DNA from: Ascarosepion bandense | Lineage: Eukaryota > Mollusca > Cephalopoda > Sepiida > Sepiidae | NCBI GenBank assembly: GCA_037127315.1 | Contig: JBBBDQ010001944.1 | Location: 791,001 to 855,000 of the forward strand | DNA: 64,000 nucleotides | Direction of reading: 5' to 3' | Part shown: piece by piece, positions 53,782 to 63,844 of the stretch | Layout: each line of letters starts with the position of its first letter | How positions within the stretch are numbered: position 1 is the first letter of the stretch | The notes under the pieces: model-generated | Told to the model about the DNA's origin: nothing | Seen by the model: only the letters and a program-made list of their open reading frames with translations | Database searches by the model: none | Made by a program: the position numbers and the translations under genes

Positions 53782-54802
53782 CTCTGGCCGACGTAATAGC
53801 CAGCTGATTGCAGGATTAAATGTCCTTTTCAAACGTTTGATGAATGTGTAATCGAAAACAAATAAATAGTGGTTGCACATAAAATTTTAACCGCGTGAAA
53901 CCAACAAAATTTAAATAGCACCTTGATTATATATTTAGAAAAAGAGACAAAGACAGAGATAGGAAGGGAGAGAAAGAGAATTAATGTCGAGAAGGTTGTG
54001 CAATACACTCCCGATCAAAAATGAGTAGAACTCATTATTAAATTTAGTTGTTGAATGTTTTCATATACATTTCATACACTTTTTGGACAATTTCGTAGAA
54101 TTTTTGTCTCTGGTCTTATAATTTTGATCATGTGTAAATCGTCTCATTTTATAAAAATGTAAATGTTTAAATAAAATGTTTGGAATGTAGTTTTTTTTGT
54201 TTCCGTAACCTTTTAGACTGTAGTATTAGTAACCTTAAGTGGGAGGAGTTTAAAATCTATTTGTAAAAAAAAAATTTCTTTTTAAAGATTTTTAAGTGGT
54301 CTTAAATTTTTAATCGTGAGTGTATTATTTCATTCACGCTGACATCGAAATTTCTTGAATGTTTTATTGTTATATTTTCACTGTTCATGTAACTTGCTTT
54401 TACTGATGCTCTTTCTCCCAATGTTTTTCGTATTCGTATGAAATTTTGTCTAATTTGATATCTTATGAGTATGAGTAATATTTTACGCTCGATAAATATT
54501 GTCTCTTAAGGGCTGTGGGATTTGTTGGATTTGTTGGTGGTTAATTGCTTTTTTCCTGTGTTGCCCTTTTTAAGCAAAGAGTTAAAGACATTACAATAAT
54601 ACTTTCACGAAACTTTGAAGTCGGCATGACTGTAACAACCCTTCTCAACTAAGTGACAATCTTCACATTAATTGTGTTAACGCTTTATCCTTATCTTGAT
54701 AACGGGCACTTTTTGAGAAAAAATCTGGATGACTGTCTTCTTAACAGTAAACTACTTTACTTAAAAACAACCATTTTAGCACTAAACATCACCACAATTT
54801 AA
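53777..54802. other. No recognisable gene
   Basis: About 1 kb of T-rich sequence with no family match. Confidence 0.45.
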
Positions 54803-54806
54803 TAAT

Positions 54807-54868
<62 letters not shown>
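54803..54868. repeat. (TA)n microsatellite
   Basis: TA tract with one frame slip. Confidence 0.95.
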
Positions 54869-54871
<3 letters not shown>

Positions 54872-55121
54872 TGTTGCTGAGGTGATGTGTCGTCCCCCGT
54901 GGGGATCTTCATATCGAAATGGCCATTCAACATCTTTGAATTAATCCTTTTTTAATATATATTTGCTCTGTAATATTTTATTACATGGAGCTCTCTTCCT
55001 CTATCATTTTTTAATATTAAAATAAATTTTTAATATTAATTAGGATCGGGTTTTTTGGAATTTACCTTCCTGCTTTTTTCCCTTGGATTGAAGTATCTGA
55101 ATTAAAATATATATATATATA

Positions 55122-55670
55122 TAGTACTGTGCAAAAGTATTGGGACAAGAACTATTTTATCTTTTATGGGGCATATTGACAGAAAATAAACAATTTAATT
55201 CGACTCATTTTATTTGATTTATTCAACAAAGGCTTTACCAAGAAAAGTATTTGTTACGAAATAAATTTAATATTTAGTATAATAGCCTTTTGCTTTGATC
55301 ACAACCTTCATTTTGTCAGGCATTGACATCACAAGCTTCTTCAATGTATCTAATGGCATCATTTTCCAAGAAGCTTGTATTTGTTTCCAAAGTGTGTTTT
55401 GCGAAGTAACATTAAATTTATCAATTCGAGTGGGAGGAATAAGAAAAAAGTCAGTCATATCCAAGGATAATAGAATAATGAGTAGTTAGAATAACTTGTT
55501 TAATAGAAAATAGGAAAAATTAAATATAACTTCTTTTAAATACATTTCTTTTACGCCTAGTTTTAAATAATCAATATTTATTAGAATTTACTTGGCTTTT
55601 CACCCTGTATTTGTATTTCAGTGAGGTTTTTAGGAAAATCAACACTGTCTTAATACTTTTGCATACTACC
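55122..55670 (-). mobile_element. Tc1-like element, internally deleted
   Basis: Left end AGTACTGTGCAAAAGTATTG and right end CTTAATACTTTTGCATACT are inverted repeats characteristic of Tc1 elements, in a TA-rich target. Inside, the minus-strand frame 55267-55464 ends with MKVVIKAKGYYTKY after WKQIQASWKMMPLDTLKKLV, the C-terminal end of a Tc1-type transposase. The DDE catalytic parts are deleted, so this is a defective derivative that could only move in trans. Confidence 0.82.
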
Positions 55671-55772
55671 GGTAGTGTGCAAAAGAGTTAGGACAGGGGT
55701 AATTTTAAACTGTATTTTGATGCCTCATAAACGATAAAATAGTTCTTTTCCTAATACTTTTGCACAGTACTG
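55671..55772. mobile_element. Second Tc1-type remnant abutting the first
   Basis: 102 bp with ends GGTAGTGTGCAAAAGAGTTA and TAATACTTTTGCACAGTACT, again inverted copies of the Tc1-like end. It joins the preceding element at a perfect ACTACCGGTAGT palindrome. It is either a MITE-sized derivative or part of an inner/outer repeat structure of one element. Confidence 0.65.
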
Positions 55773-56011
55773 TATATAGAAAGAGAGAGATTATATATAG
55801 TTAGATAAATATAATAGATATACCTATTATATGCTTCTGGTTTCTACAACAATCTCTTTGTCGTGATTTACAATCGTCTTATCTGCAATATTTCATTCTT
55901 TAAAATTTTAAAGAATAAAATTCTCTGACTTGATCCCAAGAACGAGGAATTGAGTCTTTTACACTGTTAAGCCCTCCATTTTTAATAACAGCTGCTGTAA
56001 GCGTTTAGTGA

Positions 56012-56175
56012 CGGATGTGCGTTGTGGTGCAGTGAATATCGGCTCGGAAAGAGAAATCGGTGAGCTGAGTCGCGAATTCCAGTTGAACACCCTGCATTCA
56101 TTTAAGGACTGGTACCCTTGGGAAAGGTATTAATACATTTCTTCCCTCCAGTTATGGGTTAAATAACAGGGTAAA
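56012..56175 (+). mobile_element. SINE-A copy 11, 3'-truncated
   Basis: GGATGTGCGTTGTGGTGCAG head (closest to consensus in the window), a B-box with a one-base insertion, and the middle to AAATAACAGGG; then it ends. Confidence 0.8.
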
Positions 56176-57094
56176 ACTTGGGGTCCCTGCCCTTAAAAAC
56201 AAATCCCAATGAATCTTGATACTCGAAAAGAAAAAAGTATTACTAGACACAAAACTTATATATAAAAAAAAACAACAATAAAGTGTTGAAAGAAAAAGAA
56301 ATTACCAGCAATAAATAAAAATTAAATTTAGTTGGCAATAAATGACCTGCCGAGGTTGATATGCCAGAAAAACAAAACAACCAACCTCTACTTTTATATT
56401 GTTTAATGTATCTTAATATTAATGACCACTGAAAGAAATACATTGAGAAAATAGAAATTATGCTGAAAATAGCGATTATATATTTATGCACAATAATTGC
56501 TTTTCAACATTAGTTGGCATCTTCTATAATTTACTATCGTATACAATTTAGAGAGTAAGAAAACTTTTAATATGCATCTGTTTTATTAAAATTATCATTT
56601 GTCTATGATTTGTTATATACTTCCAAAAATGTTCACAATAAATCAATTACCGTTTAAAGAAAAGCATGCAAAATCACGATTTACGTAAAATATTATTTTT
56701 ATGCTTTTAGGCGACTCATCTGAAAACTCTCTCTGTTTGCCATTATTAAATTAATCTTGTTAAACGATCCATAAATCACCTTGAAGAATTTTGATCCGTT
56801 TTCTTCATCCCATCTCCAGATTCACACTTACCTTAAGATAAAATCATTTCAAATTAACGAATAAAATGATGAAAGCCATTCACTTCGTCATAAATCATAA
56901 GATAATAGCTTCCGAGTAATCAGGCATTGCCATCACAAGCGCTGTAAGGAAACTGTGTCTAGCAATGGCGAAAGTATATCTGGTATAAAGCAGTAAAATA
57001 CTAAACACGTTTTGTTTTCGGAAAACTATACTTTTATAAAATAGATAAAAATATTTTTTTAAGAAAGAACGTTGCAAGAAAGGAAAACTTCACT
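56176..57094. other. No recognisable gene
   Basis: AT-rich with no family match. Confidence 0.45.
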
Positions 57095-57097
57095 TGG

Positions 57098-57142
<45 letters not shown>

Positions 57143-57224
57143 TGCATAAAATGGATAGATAGATAGATAGATAGATAAAAGGATAGATAGATAGATATGT
57201 ACAAATAGAAATAGATAGATAGAA

Positions 57225-57259
<35 letters not shown>

Positions 57260-57315
57260 TGATAGACAAACTGAAATAGATAGATAGATAGATAGATAGA
57301 TATGTACAAACTGAA

Positions 57316-57354
<39 letters not shown>

Positions 57355-57368
57355 TGCATAAAATGAAG

Positions 57369-57424
<56 letters not shown>

Positions 57425-57431
57425 AACTGAA

Positions 57432-57488
<57 letters not shown>

Positions 57489-57490
57489 AT
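57095..57490. repeat. Interrupted (GATA)n array
   Basis: About 400 bp of GATA units broken at intervals by two kinds of spacer: ATATGCATAAAATG and ATATGTACAAACTGAAATA. The spacers recur, giving a loose higher-order pattern. The long minus-strand frames here are SIYLSIYL repeats, not genes. Confidence 0.97.
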
Positions 57491-57494
57491 ATGA

Positions 57495-57895
57495 TAGAAT
57501 GTGATGAAAAGTGGATCCTTTATGATAACCGTAAAGGATCATCTCAATAGATCTATAGTGATGAATCCTGCAAACTTTTTCCAAAGCCAAATTCGCATTA
57601 GTAAAAACAACTATGGCGACTGTCTGGTGTTATTGACTACTACTTTCTGGAAATTAATAAGAACACTAATGCAGAGACTTACTTCAATCAACTTGCTAAA
57701 AATGTATAGACGTCTGCAAAAATTGAAATCTGTATTAGTGAATCGATGTGGTCCAATTCTGCTCCACGATAATGTGCAATTACATGTTGCAATAATGACG
57801 TTGCAATAATTCACAGACTTACGATACAAGAGTTTACAACATCCTCCATATCCTCCCAATCTATCACCCACTGATTATCATTTTTAAGCACTTAA
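57495..57895 (+). pseudogene. mariner transposase remnant 1
   Basis: Catalytic-domain landmarks lie in order: CDEKWILYDNRKGSS (first D), then after frameshifts LVNRCGPILLHDNVQLHV (second D in HDN), a stop, and HPPYPPNLSPTDYHF (third D in PTD, 34 residues after the second, i.e. D34D spacing). The usual SPDL is PPNL. The N-terminal DNA-binding part and both terminal repeats are absent, and the (GATA)n array abuts its 5' side. Reads as the family related to vertebrate Hsmar1-type elements. Dead. Confidence 0.82.
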
Positions 57896-58574
57896 GCATG
57901 TTAGTTTGAGATGTCAGATGGCTGCAAAGAATATACATGAGGGATTAGAGATATTGTTATGGCCAGTATGGTCAACAAAGTTTAGCTCCAGCAGAAAGAA
58001 TTTCACCAAAAAACAGCTGTCAGTAGAGCGAAAGTGACGTCAAGCTGAGAGGAAGAGAAGAATTTTAGTAGTAATTGGCAGAGTTTGATTTTGAGTCAAA
58101 GAAAACGGTTAGCCTAAGTCGGTCTTGACCGACGGATTTTCCTGATGCAGAGGTGCTGACAAATCAGACCAAAACACTATCCCGTTTAAAATGAAAAATA
58201 AAATATAATGGTTATATCTTATTTAAATTTTAGATCCAGTGTATTGTTTTCGAGGAAGCCATTTGATTCAGATTATTATTGTACTTTCGGATGAAGAAGT
58301 AATAGTGCTTTGTTCCTCTTTCGAAATGTTGCAGATTATGTTTGTTGATATTTTATGAAGAAGATTGTGAAATTTGTCCCCAATGAAATCGGTTCAGAGT
58401 TAACAACCGATGACGAGAAACTGGTATGTTTAGTTTAATTCTCGTCGTCACACCATATGCAGATTTAATTTAATTATCGTTTGTTCCAGCATCGTTGGTC
58501 CCAAAAGTGTTTTGCTTTTCAGAGAAGTAATATAAACCTGACAAGAAGGCTATATAACAATAGATATGAACACA

Positions 58575-58577
58575 CTG

Positions 58578-58672
<95 letters not shown>

Positions 58673-58674
58673 CA
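58575..58674. repeat. (GATA)n-(GGCA)n compound microsatellite
   Basis: About 13 GATA units pass into about 10 GGCA units. The following CACAAACTGAGAAAG resembles the spacer ACAAACTGAAATAG of the 57.1 kb GATA array. Confidence 0.95.
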
Positions 58675-58876
58675 CAAACTGAGAAAGACAGAAACAAAGA
58701 AAGACTAATTGTACTTGGTTTCAATCTCCAGTAGGAAAAGTATTATTAATTACATAGCAGGTGATTTTCATTAGAAAAGTGAAGTGGACACTTAGATCGT
58801 TTTATAGATCATTCAGATGGTTTGTATTCCCAATTATTTTGCTACATAGTTATTCTTCATATATATATCATTACAA

Positions 58877-58879
<3 letters not shown>

Positions 58880-58926
<47 letters not shown>
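58880..58926. repeat. (TA)n microsatellite
   Basis: TA tract. From 57896 to 58574 and 58927 to 59700 no other gene or repeat is recognisable. Confidence 0.95.
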
Positions 58927-58929
<3 letters not shown>

Positions 58930-59704
58930 TAATAAGGTGGACATTTTAAAAAGAAGCTAAAACATGTAAGTCCTTAAATGAACCATGTTCATTAAGCTTA
59001 TATGAAAAACTATATATTATTAAATCACTTAATAAAAATCTATTAAATAAAAGAAATGAGATAAATGCCATATGTAGACATTGCAAAATGTTCACATTAG
59101 AAAATGGATAAAATCTGAATGAAATAGCATCATATAACTAAGAAGGTTTAAGGAAACTAATTACTGACGAACTATCAAAATAAAGTAAATTGAAACATCA
59201 AATTATCTATATAAAAAACTTTCTTTTATGAAAAGATTTGCAATAAATAAATAGTTATTAGAAAGATGGTATATAGATAGCAGGAAGTAAATAAGAAAAA
59301 ATAAAAAACAAAAATGTCAAAGGTTTCCAGAAAATTACAACTAAGAGACCGAAAATGATAAAAAAGTGAAAAGAACAACCTTGGTATTAAGTGAGCACAT
59401 CACGTCAATGACAATAAAACTAAGCAGAAAAAGTAACTGATAAGATTAGGTTGAAGGCAGGTTGATATCTTGACGGTTAAGGAGTGAAAAGAAGAAAAGA
59501 AAAAAGGAAGATAAGGGAAGGGAAAAAGGAGTAAAATAAGAGAAGTTAGTATGTATTATTTGGGGTCAAATTCCAAAATGAATCTTCGCTCTGATTAGTT
59601 AAAACAAACACACATTTAAGTTTTATATCTTCTCACATACATACACAGCAAATGGAAGGTGTTTGTATTTAAATGTAAATCATTTGTACAACCATTGTAC
59701 AAAC

Positions 59705-59757
59705 ATTGCCTGATGAAGAGAATCTAACTCGAAACATAGAAATTTCCGTGTCGCAAT
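59705..59757 (+). ncRNA. Hammerhead-like motif 2
   Basis: Plus strand: stem I ATTGC, core CTGATGA (59710-59716), one extra A, stem II GAG-AATCTAA-CTC, core GAAA (59731-59734), stem III ACA...TGT (the first A being A15.1 and the last T U16.1) with a 12-nt loop, C17 (59752) in a GTC triplet, then GCAAT, a perfect 5-bp partner of the first arm. The unpaired A between core and stem II is the one departure from the consensus, and stem III is weak. Confidence 0.5.
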
Positions 59758-59861
59758 ATAGAATTAATTCATAACTATATGCTCATTCAGTAATGAATCA
59801 GAGCACTCTAGCTACTGGCATATGATACATCACACGCTAAACATATGCCCCTTCTACCGAG

Positions 59862-59991
59862 CGGCCATAGATCAGAGGTAGAATCGCCGACTGACGCAAA
59901 TTCTGTCGGGTTTCAATCCTGGGTAAAAGAATTGGATGTCTAACCGTACTGAAGAGCTGTGATACAGCAAAACAGATCCGTCTGCGGATGA

Positions 59992-59992
<1 letters not shown>
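59862..59992 (+). mobile_element. SINE-B copy 3
   Basis: Head CCATAGATCAGAGGTAGAAT (A-box) and GGGTTTCAATCCTGGGT (B-box), then GGATGTCTAACCGTACTGA, AGCTGTGATACAGCAAAACA and GCGGATGAGTATATATA, which runs into (TA)n. Gives the full SINE-B layout. Confidence 0.75.

Positions 59993-60057
<65 letters not shown>
59993..60057. repeat. (TA)n-(TG)n compound microsatellite
   Basis: Shared junction between the 3' tail of the plus-strand SINE-B and the 3' tail of the minus-strand SINE-C array. Confidence 0.95.
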
Positions 60058-60062
<5 letters not shown>

Positions 60063-60612
60063 GGAAATTAACGGAGATTAACGAAACCTGGTTATAAGCA
60101 ACCGACAATTTGAAATGAATTGTTTGAACATTAATTTTTATCGATACTCGTATTTAAGTAGATATTCTGTTTATAATCAAACATCATTATATATTTATTT
60201 CTACCGGCCTGATTATTTACGATAATAATCATGTTACGGAAATTAACGGAGATTAACGAAACTTGGTTATAAACAAACGACAATTTGAAATGATTTGTTT
60301 GAACATTATATTTGATCGATACTTGTATTTAAGTCGATATTCTGTTTATAATCAAACAGTATTATATAGTTATTTCTACTGGTCTGATTATTTACGATAA
60401 TAATCATGTTACGGAAATTAACGGAGATTAACGAAACTTGGTTATAGACAAACGACAATTTGAAATGATTTGTTTGAACATTATATTTGATCGATACTCG
60501 TATTTAAGTAGATATTCTGTTTATAATCAAACACTATTATATATTTATATCTACTGGCCTGATTATTTACGATAAATTTTTATTACGAAAATGTGTGTCA
60601 TTCGGCATAAAT
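60058..60612 (-). mobile_element. SINE-C with a triplicated 175-bp body
   Basis: Three direct units start at 60058, 60233 and 60408, each opening GTTACGGAAATTAACGGAGA and containing TCGATACTCGTATTTAAGTA. Spacing is exactly 175 bp each time. The TACGAAAATGTGTGTCATTC block at about 60593 is the complement of the SINE-C segment next to its tRNA-like head. So this is a minus-strand SINE-C whose body is tandemly tripled. A short inverted piece follows at 60613-60658. Confidence 0.85.
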
Positions 60613-60652
60613 TAAATACGAGTATCGATAAAAAATAATGTTCAAACAATTC

Positions 60653-60706
<54 letters not shown>
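60613..60706. repeat. Inverted SINE-C piece and (TA)n
   Basis: AAATACGAGTATCGATAAAA through CAAACAATTCATTTC is the reverse complement of 60098-60150, forming a foldback with the array, followed by a (TA)n tract. Confidence 0.85.
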
Positions 60707-60710
<4 letters not shown>

Positions 60711-61365
60711 AATAATCAGAGAGACTATTTACTTATAAAAATATTTAACATTCATTGACCGAGAGGCCACTTCTACTGTCGGTCGTAATTTCAGTTAAAT
60801 CAATATTTCAGGAAATTATGCTTCTCGATCCATTAATTTTAGCGCTCTTTCCAGCATTGATGTACGATCCCTTTCTTATATTTTGTTTGAATTAGTTCGT
60901 GGCATCAACGTCTTGATTATGACTTTATTTTCGCTTCGAGTTATCTATGATATCCAGTTCACTTGTCATCGCTGTGTAATGACCTCAAGTGATGTGATTT
61001 CTACTGCATGGTACATTTCTATGGGATTCTGTAGTGCTAAGCTAGTCCTTTCTATAACATGCATGCTTCATTCGCTTACGTCTCTTTTTGTTGTGGATTC
61101 CGGGCGAGAAACCACACAAAATAATAAATAACAAAAATAGATATGGAGATAGAAAATATAAGTTATATTGAACAAGATATACAAACTGGAACACGGGTTA
61201 GTCAATTCGGGAATACTATTAGTAGAAATAATTATATACTGTCTTGAAGTGAAATAGTACGTCCGGGTAATGAGGCTATATACAACAACTCCAACTAAAT
61301 CTGCACCAACTTACTGACCAACTAAGCAACTGCTTTACAACCCTACAACTACTTTGCAACGGTAT
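60707..61365. other. No recognisable gene
   Basis: An 82-codon plus-strand frame (60883-61131) has no recognisable domain. I do not call it a gene. Confidence 0.4.
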
Positions 61366-61600
61366 TTAACAACCTTCCCAAGCAATGCTAGAGGTGACAC
61401 AATGTCTTTTTATCGTGGGTCTTCCCAGACATATAGCTAGGCCAAAAGTATCTGTTTGTCTTTCCACAGTCATGATTCTACCCTTCGGGGGAACCACGAC
61501 TGGGTCTGTGCTTTCTGGTCGAAAGCAGAGAGCGCTCTCTACCCGAATGTAGAGAGCTGACAGTGTCATAGTAGCAAAGCCAACTGCTTTGCGACTCTAT
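61366..61600 (+). repeat. Q-repeat copy 2
   Basis: Matches copy 1 block by block. Hairpins: arms 61468-61478/61491-61501 (about two mismatches), a perfect 9-bp stem 61534-61542/61549-61557 with CCGAAT loop, and a perfect 6-bp stem 61574-61579/61587-61592. It also contains the 14-base palindrome AGAGAGCGCTCTCT at about 61526. Confidence 0.7.
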
Positions 61601-61722
61601 TTACCAACCTTCCCACGCATGGCTAGATGTGACACAAGGTCTATTTATTGTGGGTCTTCCCGGCCATATAGCCAGATCAAAAATATCTGTCTATCTTTCC
61701 CCAGTCGTGATTCTGTGATGAT
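61601..61722 (+). repeat. Q-repeat copy 3, truncated
   Basis: Begins again at CCAACCTTCCCACGCATGGC directly after copy 2 and stops at CCAGTCGTGATTCTG, so copies 2 and 3 are in tandem. Confidence 0.65.
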
Positions 61723-62397
61723 ACCGACCGAGCAAAAGCGATGAACCGATGTTTGCCCTCTCACGACAAAAAAGCAAATGACCAAAAGTCGTCCGTGCGT
61801 ATCCGAGTTCGCGCAGATGTTCCAGTTGAAAAATAAAAATTAATCAATATTAAATTTTCTATTTCCAAAATCAAATACAAGTGTGAAATCCCACACGAGC
61901 TGCTGTGATCCAAAAAGAAGATATAAAAAGCAGATACAGACAGACCCCAGCAGGCAAAACTTGAGGAGAAGAGTGTAATCAATATCCCGTTGATTTAAGT
62001 CAAGCGGCGACTATGCTTGCCTGTTTCCTTCTCCCCTGTCTCAAAACTACACACTGACCTAAGAAGCGACTACATAAAAGACATTCCTCACTTACACGCT
62101 CCTCACATTCCTAAGCCTTAAATCTCTTTCAGCTTATTATTGGCCATGAATATTTTAAGCTCCGTTGGACCTATACTTCAAGTTATTACTTTAATTGTAA
62201 AAACATTAATTGATATATGTATATATAAAATGATATTTTTCAACTCAGTTTGCTTTTCTTGGTTTCATAATTATTTTATGACTTATAGTGGGCTATCTAC
62301 AACAAAGCCAAATTCCGTTAACCTGCAACAGTATACAACTACCCTTCACTAGAACGGACTCCCACTACAAACAGAAAAAGAATAGATAAACAATCCA
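61723..62397. other. Unclassified, LTR-like sequence
   Basis: GATATAAAAAGCAGATACAG near 61918 looks like a promoter TATA region, and the setting next to Q-repeats suggests retroelement sequence, but I cannot define ends. Confidence 0.25.
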
Positions 62398-62515
62398 CTA
62401 TAATTCTACCCTTCGGCGGAACCACGACTGGGTTCTGCAGAGACTGCTCTCCACCCGAAGGCAGAGGGCTGACAGTGTCATAGTAGCAAAGCCAATTGCT
62501 TTGGAACCACTGTAC
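62398..62515 (+). repeat. Q-repeat copy 4, 3' part
   Basis: Starts at ATTCTACCCTTCGGCGGAAC and retains GCTGACAGTGTCATAGTAGC, followed by a GCAAAG/CTTTG stem as in copy 2. Confidence 0.65.
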
Positions 62516-62796
62516 TCGCTATAGGCAGGATTATATGTACATATCAGGTGAGTCCATTCTTATATACAAAAAGGGGCAATCCAACAATAGTTTTAAAGAA
62601 TTTACCAGAGAAAACGCCAGGATACACGCGACATGATATTCTACTTCGAAGATTGAATTCTCGTTTGCTAACCGGAAAGATATGCTTTTAGACTCAAGTA
62701 TAAACCGTATCCATATCAAATCTTTTGACTCAAGAATAAACTAAAACAAGGCCTTCCTATAAATGGCGATGTTTTTTTACTGTAAGACATATATAC

Positions 62797-63340
62797 GAGG
62801 TCAGTCTGAAAAAGTAACGGTGCAGGTGTCTAAAAGAATTTATTTCAATTCCAAACAACAAACATTGTATTTTATCCTTCAGAGTAATACCTTCAAGTCT
62901 AATTCCCTTTACTATCATTCTCTGGAAGGCTTAGTTTCACTGCTAGAACGATCCTTCCTTACTTCCCCTCAACCCCGTCGTTACGACATTCTTGATGCCT
63001 CCACATTTTCATAACTGGTTCCCTTGATTATCCCTTTGAACTGGATGGAAAGCAAAAAGTCTGGTGAAACTGTATGCTGTTCAAAGACGGCGATGTTCTT
63101 ATTGGCAAAGAACTGCCGGATGCTCAGGATGTTGTGATTAAATGCATTGTCGTGGTGAAGTAGCCATGATTTGTCCTACCACAACACTCGTCTATTCTCG
63201 CGCACTGAGCAAAACAAACGTCGTAGGATCTCTTTGTGCACTCGTTGATTGATCGTGTGTCTGTATGGCAAGAAATCACTGTGGACAATGCTTCTCATAT
63301 CGAAAAACGGATGTCACATTTCTTTCTACACAGACATTGT
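62797..63340 (-). pseudogene. mariner-type transposase remnant 2
   Basis: On the minus strand, HTINQRVHKEILRRLFCSVR, a stop, then SWLLHHDNAFNHNILSIRQF (second catalytic D in HHDN at 63146-63157), FFANKNIAVFEQHTVSPDFL and FKGIIKGTSYENVEA are mariner landmarks. At the third catalytic position (34 residues after HHDN's D) isoleucine stands instead of aspartate. CGAGGTCAGTCTGAAAAAGT at 62799 after TATATA looks like the terminal inverted repeat at the TA target. The other terminus is not visible. Confidence 0.78.
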
Positions 63341-63840
63341 ATATTCGAAAAAGCTTTCTATCAATGCGTTTATAATCCTTTCTCAGATTAGTCCAATTCC
63401 GGATTAATTCTCATAGCTTTTATCATTCCCTAAGAACGACAAACAACCTGATCTTTATTGCTTTTTATCTCAAGGGTTCAGTGTTATTTTTTTCATACTT
63501 GCTTTTATTTCTGAGGTAATGTATTGTCTTTATACCACAGAATATTCGGGGTTATATAATCTTTGATGTTTTTTAAGAAAATTAGTTTTATATATTCACT
63601 GGCTTTCAGTTTATAAATCTGGTTCATATAAATAGTTTATTTTTAAATATTTTAAAATCTTTCCCGTCCGACCTAATTTGAAACATCCTCAAAAAATCGA
63701 AGGCTACAATTTTTTTAATAATTAGATAACTATACATATATTTCTGAAAATTTGTTTTAAGAGGACGTTTTATAAATTTCAAACAAAAATACAATTGGAC
63801 GATCGATCAATGATTGCCGAACGTTTCCTTATAAGATCTG
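63341..63840. other. No recognisable gene
   Basis: T-rich; no family match. Confidence 0.4.
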
Positions 63841-63844
63841 ACCG

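Noticed and set aside
57034..57590. Long minus-strand frames rich in SIYLSIYL
   Set aside because: Pure (GATA)n translation.
60883..61131. 82-codon frame with hydrophobic stretches
   Set aside because: No domain, no homologous copy, and ends in AT-rich sequence; chance openness is sufficient.
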